A stretch of DNA of 48,586 nt, taken from assembly GCF_001186125.1 (NCBI RefSeq), contig NW_014040397.1, positions 81,984-130,569 of the forward strand, read 5' to 3'. How positions within the stretch are numbered: position 1 is the first letter of the stretch; each line of letters starts with the position of its first letter. The DNA comes from Sphaeroforma arctica JP610 (lineage: Eukaryota > Opisthokonta > Ichthyosporea > Ichthyophonida). Positions 1-11,016 of this stretch are shown here, one piece after another. The translations under genes were made by a program, and so were the position numbers. Below the pieces are notes generated by a model, which was not told the origin of the DNA, made no database searches, and saw only the letters and a list, made by a program, of their open reading frames with translations.

Positions 1-349
1 TATATATATATACATACTATCAAGTACAGTTGGTTGTCTAATATATTGAGTGTCTGAAGCAGGTAGATACATAGGTGTATTGCAGAGTACGAATGTAAGG
101 TGATCAGATGGAATCTGTATGCGGTTGAAGTTCACGTTGGGTTTACTTCACTATTTCAATGTTGTAGTTGGCGGAGACTGATAGAGAGTACAGGTTGGAT
201 ATACTATAGCGTGCAGCTATATATCCACACACCTGAGGAGTACTTAGTTTTTGAGGTCTACGGCTGCAAGCCCTTTGTAGGTGTGTACTATTTATTATTA
301 TTAGATGCTCGAATATAGCAGATAGTTCATGAATCAATGAGGCTAGAGA

Positions 350-2225
350 TGAATCGCCTATATAGTATTCAATACAGTAAAATCCATTGCAACGACCCGG
401 CATTCCAAGCTGCCCCTCATACACACGGCTCCCCGCGATGCGAACCAATACACCTCCACAGATAAACTAGAGCTCATGTATTCGCAAGTCTTTGATGCTG
501 GCGTTGTACCTCCTAAGCTGATCTCAGTGAACATCCGCTGGGGTGACAAGTGGAGCGAGATGTTGCTCAATCCAATCGAAAGGTAAGCCCTTGTAATTGA
601 TGTTGTTTCTGTGAGTTGGGTCTATAGAATTCGTGGGGTCCCGAAGTTAACACTGATTAATGGCTCCTGTTTGGTATCTCTGCACGGCTCTATCTGTATA
701 CCTAGCGTATGTTGCGACTGCGTGTTCTAGTTCACACCGCAAGATCAGGTCTGGTCTGGTCTCTGCGATTGAATATGGCGTCTGATTCTGAAGAGGCATT
801 CAGGTTCCTGATGAGAATCGCCTAGTTTTTCAGAGTACCGTTGTGTCGCGTGCCGCTACCTATTTGTATTATTTTATTTGTGCTTGGATATCAGAAATAC
901 TAAAGGTGTAGAAAACAGCTTATACCTCACTACAAATGTGGTAGTTTCAGATTATGTACTTTATTGCTAATCACGAGGACTGTGTGCTAGTGTAGTTGCA
1001 AGTTGGGCACACAATTGAAATACGGTTGATACATGTTTCAGGCGTAATACGGTATGGTGCTATTTCTTGTGTTGTATAGCGTTGTATATCAATTTGTCCT
1101 CGAAACCGTGTTGTGATATATCACTTGTTTACCATCGGATGACTGTGAAAGAGAAACGCTGATCTAAAAAGGGGGGGTTTTTTTTGGCCTACGTCAACTC
1201 TCTGAAGTGTTCGATTAGTTCGGGAGGTCGGGTTTTTTCTTCGCCTCCGCACACGTTTTCAAGCGAGGTCTTTGAATGTTATATACATTTGTATTTGAAC
1301 TTATCCCAGCGCCTTTGTTGATTGTAAGCACTGTCGTCTTGTTCGTTTGAAGGTATGTAGGTACCGTCGCTGACCTTGTGCGTCTACACTACAACAAAGA
1401 CGAAGCCGTGATAGTATTCTTACAGACCTGGGAGCAAGACGCTCACGATCACTTTCACAGGCTTTCCCCGGTGAGTGATGTACGGAAATCTCGCTATTAA
1501 ACAATACATACACAATATATTATAGTAGTGTGAGTTAGACTAGTAGACTGGTGTGTATGTAGGTGTCTACTCTGCCAGTGATATGAGCTAGTAGGGAGAT
1601 GGTATATCTATACCTACAGAGTGGTGTATTTTTAATCAACTACACAGTGGTGCATCTATTATTTACCTGCACAGTGATATATCTTTTCTATACCTACAGA
1701 ATGATATATCTTTCCTTTACCTAAAAAGTGGTGTATCTTTTTTATACCTACAGAGTGGTGTATCCATCATAAAACTATACAATGATGTATTATTTATTTG
1801 CGTTCTTGTTCCTGTGTATACGACGGTTTGTTTGCTCAAATGGTATAGAATGTTCACTTGTGGTTTCTAGTTTCTGGTAACTGGAGAAAGCCATGCACTG
1901 CAGTTGTCATCAGTTGTCATATAACACTCCTGCATATCTACCTATCTTTTTTATTCATCTATAAAACGCTTCTGTTCATCTATTTCTCTCATTCATTCAT
2001 CCATAAAACTCTCATGTTTATCTACCTCACATCCAGAAAGCCTGGGATGTTCGGTCCTTTGCGTTCGATCGCAGCTTAAACCCCCATGACACAGAGGGCG
2101 CCCGTAGCCCTAACTCAACAACCATCTCACTGTGTTCTATGTACATTGCGGCTGATGCCATGTTCCATGTCGGCACCCGGGACTCGAATTGGGACCGGCT
2201 CATTGATGAGTTGAGGATAACAAGG
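350..2225 (+). CDS. Tentative spliced gene ending in a LamG-like (concanavalin A-type) segment, partial
   Basis: Three exons fit together by phase: about 350-582 (donor gtaagc), 1353-1470 (donor gtgagt) and 2037-2225 (acceptor tccag, donor gtgagt). The junctions are phase 2 and then phase 0, and the frame stays open across all three. The last exon ends in FHVGTRDSNWDRLIDELRI, which has the pattern that closes LamG/jelly-roll domains (a glycine-rich turn followed by a hydrophobic-DE-hydrophobic-R-I strand). LamG domains bind glycans or proteins outside the cell. The first two exons are not recognised. I could not find the start or the exons after 2225. An ADAM-type metalloprotease was considered and fits less well. 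The exon chain is moderately supported; the domain name is an inference. Confidence 0.35.
1605..1800. repeat. Degenerate minisatellite with unit about 30-36 bp
   Basis: The phrase 'ctacagagtggtgtat' recurs with variants (cacagtggtgcat, cacagtgatatat, cagaatgatatat, aaaagtggtgtat, cagagtggtgtat) separated by T-rich spacers. It lies inside the intron between the second and third exons of the LamG-like gene. Confidence 0.7.
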
Positions 2226-4393
2226 GTGAGTGGGTATACACTATTGTTATGATTATGATTCTATTCCTGGGATTGTGATGTGTTGTTCTGGTTTTATTGA
2301 TTGAGATGCGTATGGTATGTAGACACAAGCTTAACTACTTCAGTTTAAAACACGCTCTTGTTTGGGTTATATATATCATTCTCTCAATGAAAATATTTGC
2401 CACCGGAAATTCTCAGGGGTTTCACCGACCAAGCAGTCTCATGGTGGATCTGAGCGAATCGGGCGGAGATATGCGAGACAACCCTTAATCTCTGGAGAGA
2501 GATGAGAGTATGATGTGATAATTCATATTGAGCAGGAACAAGCTTTTCAAGAGAACCTTTTAAGCGGGGGTCGAATAGGGACAATGAGCGTCACAACGAG
2601 TACGGACTACCGAAGATAGGAAGCCCATGACACTTATATAGTAATAGGACATGCATGTGAACGTCCTTAGCCTGAGATTCCGCATATTTAGTACGATTCG
2701 AGAGTGCGTTGATAGATGGTCAGTCATCAACAGAGCCCTTACAGCACTGATGAGGAAAAAGAAGCTCTGGGTAGATATAGCAGACGGGCGAGACTAGTAA
2801 CCTCCGGATGTGAACACACAACCTGAGCCAAAAACAAATATCTGTAGCAAAGCAGGAAGTGAAAACCAGCACACCTCTGGAAATCAGCGCACGTTAAAAA
2901 GCTACCTACCATGAGACGGCCCTTTTGGTGACTATGGACCACCTACTGATAATTGTGTGGGGATCGGCGTCTCTGGAAATGACCACTCATAGCAATGGGA
3001 ACGCTAGAGGTGTAGCAAACCACTCCCAGCACACTCATGCCAGTTTCAACCAAACAGGCAGTTAGTTTTAACCAAACAGGCGGTTAAGTCAGGTCTAGGC
3101 TGAGAAGTGTAGTTGGAGTACTACATGCAGAACTCGACAGGCCCATGCACATGCACTACTGTGTAGTGTGTAATTAAATAGTGTGTAGTGTGTATTTAAA
3201 TAGTGTGTAGTGTGCATTTAAATAGTGTGTAGTGCGTATTTAAATAGTGTGTAGCGTGTATTTCATACTGTGTAGTGTGTATATAAATACTGTGCAGTGT
3301 GCAGTGTGTAGTCAGTAGTGTATATTGACTTAGCGCTACAAGTAGTATTTACTATTCAGGTGTACTGGATTGGCCATCGGCGTTTCACCTATATATGGAT
3401 TTAGGCAAACCACCACCTCATCGACCACGGTGGTTCTATCATCAGGCTGACATGACACGGAGGAGAGATGACCCACAACCCGAGCGCAGAGTCAATTCGA
3501 GGTGTCAACTCGTGCTCGTAGACGTACAGGCCCATTTTAAGCCCATGTGGTGAGGAGTGAACGTATACTCAGATATGCGGAGTTCACATCACAAGTCTGG
3601 CACACTATTCGCAGGGGGAGCTTTCAGCATGACTATCCCGGAGTAGAACTCGAAGGCATTTATCGGATTGTGCGCAAATGGGGATGCGTATTGGAGAAGT
3701 ACTCGTGTGCATGAAGCACAGGTAGGGCGAAAGCAACGGCGCATACGTATGTATTGCTCATACGAGGCTGAGTTCATTGTGACAAGCACCAAGAAGAGAT
3801 ACGGACGCCGAACAGTAGCGATTGCGTTACGGTTGGGGTTGGTTGAGGTGATGAGTACTTGATAAGAACATCGGTTTCATTCGAGATCCATAGCCTGCCG
3901 CGCTCGCACGAGAGACCGTGCTAAGACACTCAACCGACCGATTATGGTACAGTTTGACGCAGAAGTAAACACCACTCTATAAAGTTTCAGGACCACCCGT
4001 CTAGCGATACTGAAGGCAAAACGTTCTATTTTAGGTCAATCATATTCTATCGACAGGGTAACATAAACACCTGAGGTGTCTCTGTCATGAACGTATAGAG
4101 AAATCGCCGCCGTGTTTGTGTATAATTATCGGCATATCCGACTTTACCTACTTATCTATATTTGGCACCTCAGGTCACCTCCTGCAGATCTAGATACGGC
4201 TCGCTGTGTCTGCATATCTAAGGTCGCAGCCTTTCGAATTGAAGTGTCCAAACAGTACTCAAGAAAGTTTCAAACTCTTGCTCCCTTTCATTATCAGTCG
4301 TTGTCGATTTATCTTTTATATCTAAATTGTAGAAAAACACTATTAAGCCGACAGCAGTGGAGAATCTGACGCCTGCGGATATATAAATATACG

Positions 4394-4436
<43 letters not shown>

Positions 4437-4503
4437 CATATACATATACATATACATAAATATATACGAATACATGTACATATACACAAAAGCCTAGGGT
4501 TTG
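2226..4503. other. No gene recognised; holds a repeat array
   Basis: Only short, unrelated frames are visible on both strands. None has a recognisable motif or a convincing splice partner. A minisatellite lies at 3155-3330, and a TA run at 4386-4440 is followed by tacata-type repeats to about 4480. Confidence 0.5.
3155..3330. repeat. Minisatellite with unit about 23-24 bp
   Basis: About seven copies of a unit built on 'tagtgtgtagtgtgtattta' run in tandem with single-base changes and decay at the 3' side into shorter tgtgcagtgtgcagtgtgtag pieces. Confidence 0.8.
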
Positions 4504-5036
4504 CTACTCTACTAAAACATCACCTTCATCGTGAATGAAGGGATACGATCCAACGCACGTCCAGCCACCGATCGGGCCGGTAGTATCCCACAATTCCAAA
4601 ACACTAGTTCTGAACTCTTCACAACTCGCCAATTCACGCTCTATACCCGCACACAGCTTTAACGCATCCTCACGTGCCTTACAGTCGTATCTGAGACTCA
4701 TGTGTGGCATATACGTCTCCACATCGCCATGCACACCTAACGATACGCCGGCACGCTCGCTGAGGAGTGTCTGTGCGCGTTCGTACAGCGTGCGTAGACC
4801 ATCCCCCTTGACCATCTTGAAGTACACGCACTGGGTGTGGTGGTAGTGGCCGGCATCGCATACGTCTAACTTCATACAGGGCCCAGGTAGTTCGCTTACC
4901 AGTCGGTTGCAGAGGCCCCGCAGTGATTGTACCGAACTGTTATATAGCCCCCCCACTAAGGTCACGTGGGGTTCAAACTGCTGATCCGGGTGGTTGTTCT
5001 GACTACGTTGGATTGTGTAATAAAATTGTGCAACGG
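4504..5036 (-). CDS. 2H phosphoesterase (cyclic phosphodiesterase-like), 5' exon missing
   Basis: The frame carries the two histidine motifs that define the 2H phosphoesterase superfamily: PHVTLVGG (H-x-T, codons near 4973-4950) and, about 85 residues later, PHMSLRY (H-x-S). Enzymes of this family open cyclic phosphates (for example ADP-ribose 1'',2''-cyclic phosphate to the 1''-phosphate in tRNA-splicing clean-up, or 2',3'-cyclic phosphates). The C-terminus follows the usual fold order and ends at a tag stop at 4504. The frame is open upstream to about 5036, where a stop appears without an in-frame ATG, so at least the first exon (normally a short beta strand such as SLWLVP) must lie further upstream through a splice acceptor. 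Two candidate acceptors are the tag and cag near 4995-5000. I could not identify the first exon. Substrate is not determinable from sequence. Confidence 0.85.
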
Positions 5037-6081
5037 GTGCTGGTTAGGTTGGCTGTGGTAGGAGAGTTGGTCAGAAGTGTTGCGTACAGTAGGCGCAGTA
5101 GTCAAGAACAGCAGTGATTAGGGTGTTCTGTAGGAGGTCCGAATACAGCAGGTATGGGGTGTATAATAGCTTATAAACAAGACTAGTCACACTAATAGGG
5201 AGCCCAGCTCTTGGAATCGTGCAGAAGAAACAATTGTAGCATGCGCTGTCGATAGTAAAGGTCAAGTATGTATAGTTAAAAGGATACTCCTGGTCTCGAA
5301 CATAACGTGATGTGAAATGTAGGGTGAAACTGAGTAAAGTACCTATGTAGCAAGGGTTCTTTACGATTGAACTTTTGAATCACTCGAATGATTGTCAGCC
5401 GGGCAACCTCGATACTTCCACAATCTCAACAGTACCTACAATACAATACAACTACCAACTATGCTGAGCCAGCGAAACGATTGATACAAAATCTAAATCC
5501 TCTAATGCCTGCCATTGTAAAGCATCTGTTCGTTTGCGTGGTGAAGCACGGCTTGTGGATCGCTTACGTAATACACGCCGGACTTGAATTCAATGTGGTA
5601 ATTACAATCTTTTAATTGCAGCAGGAACGCCAATTGGTTGTATAATTATCACTCGCTATATCATTCTAAGATACCGAAGCACACGAGTGCGTGATTGAGT
5701 GAGAACAATTTCTTTAATAAACTACGCAACGTCAGAGGTTTCCCTAGGAAAACAACTGCTCCGCATGAATTAGCAACAAACATGCCTTACAAACTGAGAA
5801 ATCTCTGGAAGCTTGCACGTATACAAACCGTTCAAGCGGTGTAACAAACTCAGTAGCTTCCTGCATGTAATAGACCACGGAAGCAGAGCGTGTTTCCCCA
5901 TATGTTATTCGGATCTACACTGCCTAAGCGTGCAAATGTGCTATAAGGAGCCTAAAATTGAATATGCCACTTGAACTTCTATACACTAGGCAATACATTG
6001 AAGGGAGAGCACTAATATGTTAGGTAGGCCAGGCCTAATACTGGTTTGGCAGCACTGACTTCAAAACGACCATGGGACTTA
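5037..6081. other. No gene recognised
   Basis: AT-rich sequence without a convincing coding frame. It should contain the first exon or promoter of the 2H phosphoesterase, but I could not place either. Confidence 0.4.
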
Positions 6082-6360
6082 ATGAATTGTCGAATAAGAG
6101 TTCACACACACCTGATGATCTTTCTTGCCGTGTTATACAATCTATTGCGTGTGGGATCTGTCGACTCTGCGACTGTTGTTTCATCGCAAGTCAGCTTCTC
6201 GTGCTCAGGCATCAACCAGAGTGAGTACATAACATCTGTAGAGCCAGCAGCCTGCTTACTGCACAGGCCACAATTCACCAACATCCTCCGTATTTCACAA
6301 AACTCGAATGTACTAACAGATTACAACACCATATCCAACACTTTATTCTGTTCAATTTAA
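6082..6360 (+). CDS. Hypothetical small, possibly secreted protein
   Basis: A single frame of 92 codons from the first ATG. Its N-terminus has a hydrophobic stretch (MIFLAVLYNLLRVGS) followed by small residues (VDSA), which could be a weak signal peptide. Four cysteines follow in the mature part. A polyadenylation-type AATAAA lies at 6403-6408, about 45 bp after the stop, and this is the main reason to list it. No family is recognised, there is no clear promoter, and the opposite strand is also open for 60 codons, so this could be chance. Confidence 0.25.
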   Translation: MNCRIRVHTHLMIFLAVLYNLLRVGSVDSATVVSSQVSFSCSGINQSEYITSVEPAACLLHRPQFTNILRISQNSNVLTDYNTISNTLFCSI

Positions 6361-7634
6361 AGAAGTTTATGTTTATTCATTGCTTTATATGTACTAGGTA
6401 CTAATAAAATAAATTCATATAAATACCAAATTTTACAACTGGTTCCCGGGAATCACTTTAAGTCAGAGCTGCCACTCTAGACAACGGGATACTGTCAATT
6501 GTGGGGTTTGATCACTCACAAGAATGCAGTGAGTACAACGACATACATATTCAACATATCTATTTATTCACTAATACTAATCGCTGACGCACAGTGGTGT
6601 ACTACTGCCTGTGACTCGTGAGAGCGTGGCTATCTCTATACATAAACAGTGGTAGAAGTTTAAATGAGCAACCATTTGCCTGACAGCTGACATATTGATA
6701 GCCATGTCAGCCCACTCACAGTCCAGGTCCCGGACTCCAGCTGCCAGCAGCCACAGTGAGCCTGCAGGCTATGTATTTATGATAAATACAAGAGGGAGAG
6801 TACGATACATACATACGTAAAAATATTCAGAGTTTACACTTTGCAGTTTATAGTACACATCTTTTGGCACAGCAACCGCAAGCCGCAGGGTTTTCCATAC
6901 CATGCAGACAAAGACGATAAAAATGTCTACGAGGCCAGCTCTCTCTTCTTGACCTCTTGTATTGTCCGCACGGTTTTATCGGGGTGACCTAAGCCCCAAT
7001 GGTGATTGCTACGGGTGTATGTTCCAAGCTCCGAGGTGCAAATCTATATAGTGTTTGGTATGGATTGTCCATTTATTTAGTGATTTTAGTTCATTTTCCT
7101 CCCACTTTTGACCTCTATTCACTCGTCTATAAAAAATAAAAATAGTAAAATGTAGAGTGTTAAAAAGGATGTAAATAAAACCTATTTTCAAAATATGCGT
7201 TTACGTTAAACCTTTTTTTTATAAAAAAATTTGTTTTCTATTTAGGGGAGGCTATGAAATTGGCTTTTACATAGTAGATTTTGCCGATTTCGCGAAAATG
7301 TTCTATTTATGCAAACTCCCCGAGAGAAGAAGACGTCAAGTGTCAGATATGAGTGACATCCTTGTCTCCAAGGCTCCATGGTTTCCGACACAACTATAAT
7401 ATAAAACATCAACAAAAGAATTTAACACTGTATTTATACTGAAATTGATGTCAGAACACAGTAATAGACCCTCTAGCGATCTGAGAGCCAAGGAATTTAC
7501 GACTGGTGAATTTGAAGAACGATGTGCTATATTGAATACAAACCCTGAATCTTGTAAAGCCAATGTACAGATCGCGTCTTTTTTTTTTTCACTTGTGGGA
7601 GTGAGGTGTAGAAATATGTGTACTTTGTTGATTG
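6361..7634. other. Intergenic region upstream of the endoplasmin gene
   Basis: No supported coding frame. AT-rich, with a homopolymer-rich section around 7120-7260. Two candidate control sites for the downstream chaperone gene lie in its last 350 bp and are described under the promoter entry. Confidence 0.4.
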
Positions 7635-7642
7635 TATATAAA
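7284..7642 (+). promoter_or_regulatory. Candidate promoter of the endoplasmin gene (TATA box 7635-7642)
   Basis: TATATAAA at 7635-7642 lies 86 bp before the start codon, a plausible TATA position for a short 5' UTR. Further upstream, GACGTCA at 7332-7338 is a CRE/ATF6-like core, and ttcgcgaa at 7289-7296 is a two-unit heat-shock-element-like inverted repeat. GRP94 genes are typically induced by ER stress, so these sites make sense, but both are short enough to occur by chance. No full CCAAT-N9-CCACG element was found. Confidence 0.35.
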
Positions 7643-7727
7643 GGCCACACTAGCGCGCATAGCGAAGCATTCGTGTCTTGAGATCACTGCACACCTCTTC
7701 ACAGACACATACACACGCAAATACTCA

Positions 7728-10700
7728 ATGATGAACAAGGGGTTATTAAGGTTACTCCTCGTAGCCTTGCTGGCGCTCTGTGTCTTTGCCTCTGCGGAGA
7801 GTACCGAGGCTAGTGATGATTCACCAGCGGTCGAGAGTACAGAGGAAGCCGCGGTCGACGCCGCTAAGTGTCACGGAACAGAATGGTATGTATTCAGAAG
7901 TGTGACTTTATTTGCAGAGTGAGCTCTTCGTTTCTAGGTTATACTTCTGCCAGTTGGAGGTTCTGAAGCCCTTTCAATATCGCCACATTTGATATCTTTA
8001 TGAACGAATGCAAATAAAATATTTGCTTGTTCTGGTACAAGTTATACTCATTGATCCCTTTCTTTTCATACGCACGATATTTCAGTGTTGTGCTCGATGG
8101 AATGACTGAGGAAGAAACTGCCGCTCTACTCAAGGGCTCGGAAACCCATGTCTTTGAGGCTGAAGTGAACAAGATGATGAAGCTGATTATCAACTCACTC
8201 TACAAGAATAAAGAGATCTTCTTGCGTGAACTCATCTCTAACGCGTCTGATGCCATCGATAAGATCCGATTCCTAGCGCTTACAGATTCGGATATTCTAT
8301 CGACAGATTCCGATTTCAAGATCAGCATCCGGGCCGATCCCGAGAAGGGCGTTCTACACATCCAGGACAACGGTGTAGGTATGTCTCTAAAGGACCTTCA
8401 GAACAACCTCGGAACTATTGCCAAGTCTGGCACTGCCGATTTTATGGAGGCCGTATCTAAGGGTGACGCGAACAGTTTGATTGGTCAGTTCGGTGTTGGG
8501 TTCTACTCGGCTTTCCTGGTGGCTGACAGCATTGTGGTGACCACGCGAAAGGCTGGTGATGAGCAGTACATCTGGGAGAGTGATTCCTCACAGTACTCGA
8601 TCACCAAGGATCCTCGGGAAGGCGATGAACACAAGCTAGTGCGTGGTTCGGTAGTGTCCTTGTACCTCAAAGACGAGGAGAAGGACTACCTTAAGGAGTC
8701 GACGCTGAGAGATATGGTATCCAAGTACAGTCAGTTTGTTAGCTTCCCCATCATGCTGCAGGTGCAGAAGGAAGTTGAGGTCGAGCCCGAACAGATTGCG
8801 ACCGAAAAGGTCGACGGAGAGGATGAAGATGATGTTGATGTGGAGGTTGAGGTTGAAGACGAGGATAAGACCGAGCTTCCCAAGGAAACCAAGACAGTCA
8901 CTGAATACGAGCAGCTGAACACAGTCAAGCCCATCTGGACTCGCAGCGCCAAGGAGATCTCGGATGAGGAGTACGTGGAGTTCTATAAGCTTGGATTCGG
9001 CAACACTGAGGAGCCGTTGGCGTACACACACTTCACGGCCGAGGGAGAAATCTCGTTCAACAGTATGTTGTTTATCCCCAAGAAGGCTCCCCAGGCACTG
9101 CTGCAACAGTATGGCAATGCCGCGGCAAAGATCAAGCTATTTGTACGCAAGGTGTTTATTACGGATGAGATGGATGATATCCTCCCCAAGTGGTTGTCGT
9201 TCATTGTGGGTCTGTTGGACTCGGATGATCTGCCTCTGAATGTATCGCGAGAGACACTGCAGCAACACAAGCTGCTCAAGATTATGAAGAAGAAGCTTGT
9301 ACGCAAAGCCTTGGAGCTTATGAAAAACCTTGCCAAGGCTGACGAGGCGGATGCAGCTGACGGAGAGGAGGATTCAGAGGTCAAGGAGGGCGAGATCAAC
9401 AAGAATAAATACATCGAATTCTGGGAGGAGTTTGGGTTGTTCTTGAAGTACGGTGCTATGGAGGACAAGGCCAACCAGGCTAAGATTGTCAAGCTGCTGC
9501 GCTTTAAGAGTTCAGCTGACCCCGAGAGGTATATCTCATTCGAGCAGTACGTGCAACGCATGAAGCCCAAGCAGGAGAAGCTGTTCTTTATCACTGGTAC
9601 CGATATCGAGGATGTGACCAACAGACCCGTTGTCGAGAAGTTGATTCGCAAGGGATACGAGATCATCTACGCTATCGAGCCCGTGGATGAGTACCTATTC
9701 CAACACGTGACGGAATACGAGGGAAAGAAGTTCCAGGACGTGTCTAAGCCCGGAGTGGAGCTGGAGAAGAAGGGTAAGAAAGGGAAGGCCCACCAGAAGG
9801 AACTCACGCAGCAGTACGACCCACTCACCAACTACATCACCAAGCTCTTCAAGGAGGATGTAGAGACGGTCCGTCTCTCTGAGCTACTCGACCAGTCGCC
9901 CGCGGCACTGGTCACCGGCCAGATGGGACTGAGTGGTAACATGCAGCGCTTGATGAAGGCGCAGAACCGAGGTGATCCCATGATGGACTTCTACATGAGC
10001 CGTAAGCCTATACTGGAGATCAACCCCAGACACCCCATTGTCCAGGAACTGTTGAAGCGTGTGGAGCCTCTCGATTCGGATGAGAACGATCCGGCGGTGG
10101 ATGAGACCGCGCGTGTCCTGTTGGATACAGCGGCCCTGAGATCCGGATATGACTTGGAGGTGTGTTGTGTGGACTACGGTAGTCTTGTTGCATGGGGGTT
10201 TGGTTTTGTATGTTATAGTTACTTTGTCGCTTGATTCTGTTGTGTATGTGTGGCTCCATGCTTTCACATGCAAAAGTAGCCAGGATTAGCAATCTGCTGA
10301 ATTAGATTAGATGTACGCCTGTTAAATCTCACTCGGAGGTGACGCCTTTACGTGTTCGTTGTGCGGATCTGCATTCCTGCACTATACCTTTACTATTGAG
10401 CTGATTGGCGCAGTATAACACATGACCACACATTGGCGTGCGCCCAATTTTCTGTACGTGTATGCTTCAGTCTAGCGTGTTGCAATATTTGCAGCCACGT
10501 GTTCTCAAAGTCTTAAATTCATACATGGTTCTTGATGATTGCTGCCTCGTAATACTTGTACAAATACAGTTAGAGTTACAAATATAGTTAGTGACCACTC
10601 TTCATTCTGTATTTCACTTTATAGTATGAATATCACTATTTTCTGCCTTTATTCCGTCGTATTCTTAACTATAAACATCACATCACATGTTTAATACTCA

Positions 10701-11016
10701 TTCGTATTCGTCTTGCAATCTTAAACAGGACCCCGTATCGTTTGCCAGTTCCGTAGAGAAACTTCTGCGCATGCGCATCGATGTGCCCCTCTCCGCAGAG
10801 GTCGATGACGAGGTCGAGTTTGAGGACGACGAGGAGGAAGAGGTTGTTTCCGACTACGACAGCAACAGCGATGAAGACGATGACGAGAGTATGGAAGAGA
10901 TGATGGCTCGAATCAATAGTATGGAAGGTATGGAGGGCATGAAGATGATGAACGCAGAGGACTTTGCGGATGCCGGAGAGTTGGGCGACACGCAGAGTGA
11001 GCACGAGGAGTTGTAA
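7728..11016 (+). CDS. HSP90B1: Endoplasmin / GRP94 (ER-lumenal HSP90), complete, three exons
   Basis: Exons are 7728-7885, 8086-10159 and 10729-11016, joined at phases 2 and 0 with gtatgt and gtgtgt donors; the product is 839 aa. Residues 1-24 form a clear signal peptide (leucine-rich core ending FASAES). The GHKL ATPase domain follows, with LRELISNASDA around the catalytic Glu101, DNGVGM at 147-152 and GQFGVGF at 186-192. Next come the acidic charged linker, the middle domain with the SRETLQQHK loop that carries the arginine contacting ATP, and the dimerisation domain with LRSGY. The C-terminal tail is very acidic and ends in HEEL, a KDEL-type retrieval signal. GRP94 folds secreted and membrane proteins (in animals, integrins and Toll-like receptors). 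The length is slightly above the human protein (803 aa). A possible AATAAA signal lies at 11406-11411. Cytosolic HSP90 is excluded by the signal peptide and the tail. Confidence 0.98.

Noticed and set aside
2384-2584. Minus-strand frame starting SLFDPRLKGSL, reminiscent of hAT transposases
   Set aside because: Only a few residues match, the frame is short, and no other transposase block or terminal repeats were seen nearby.
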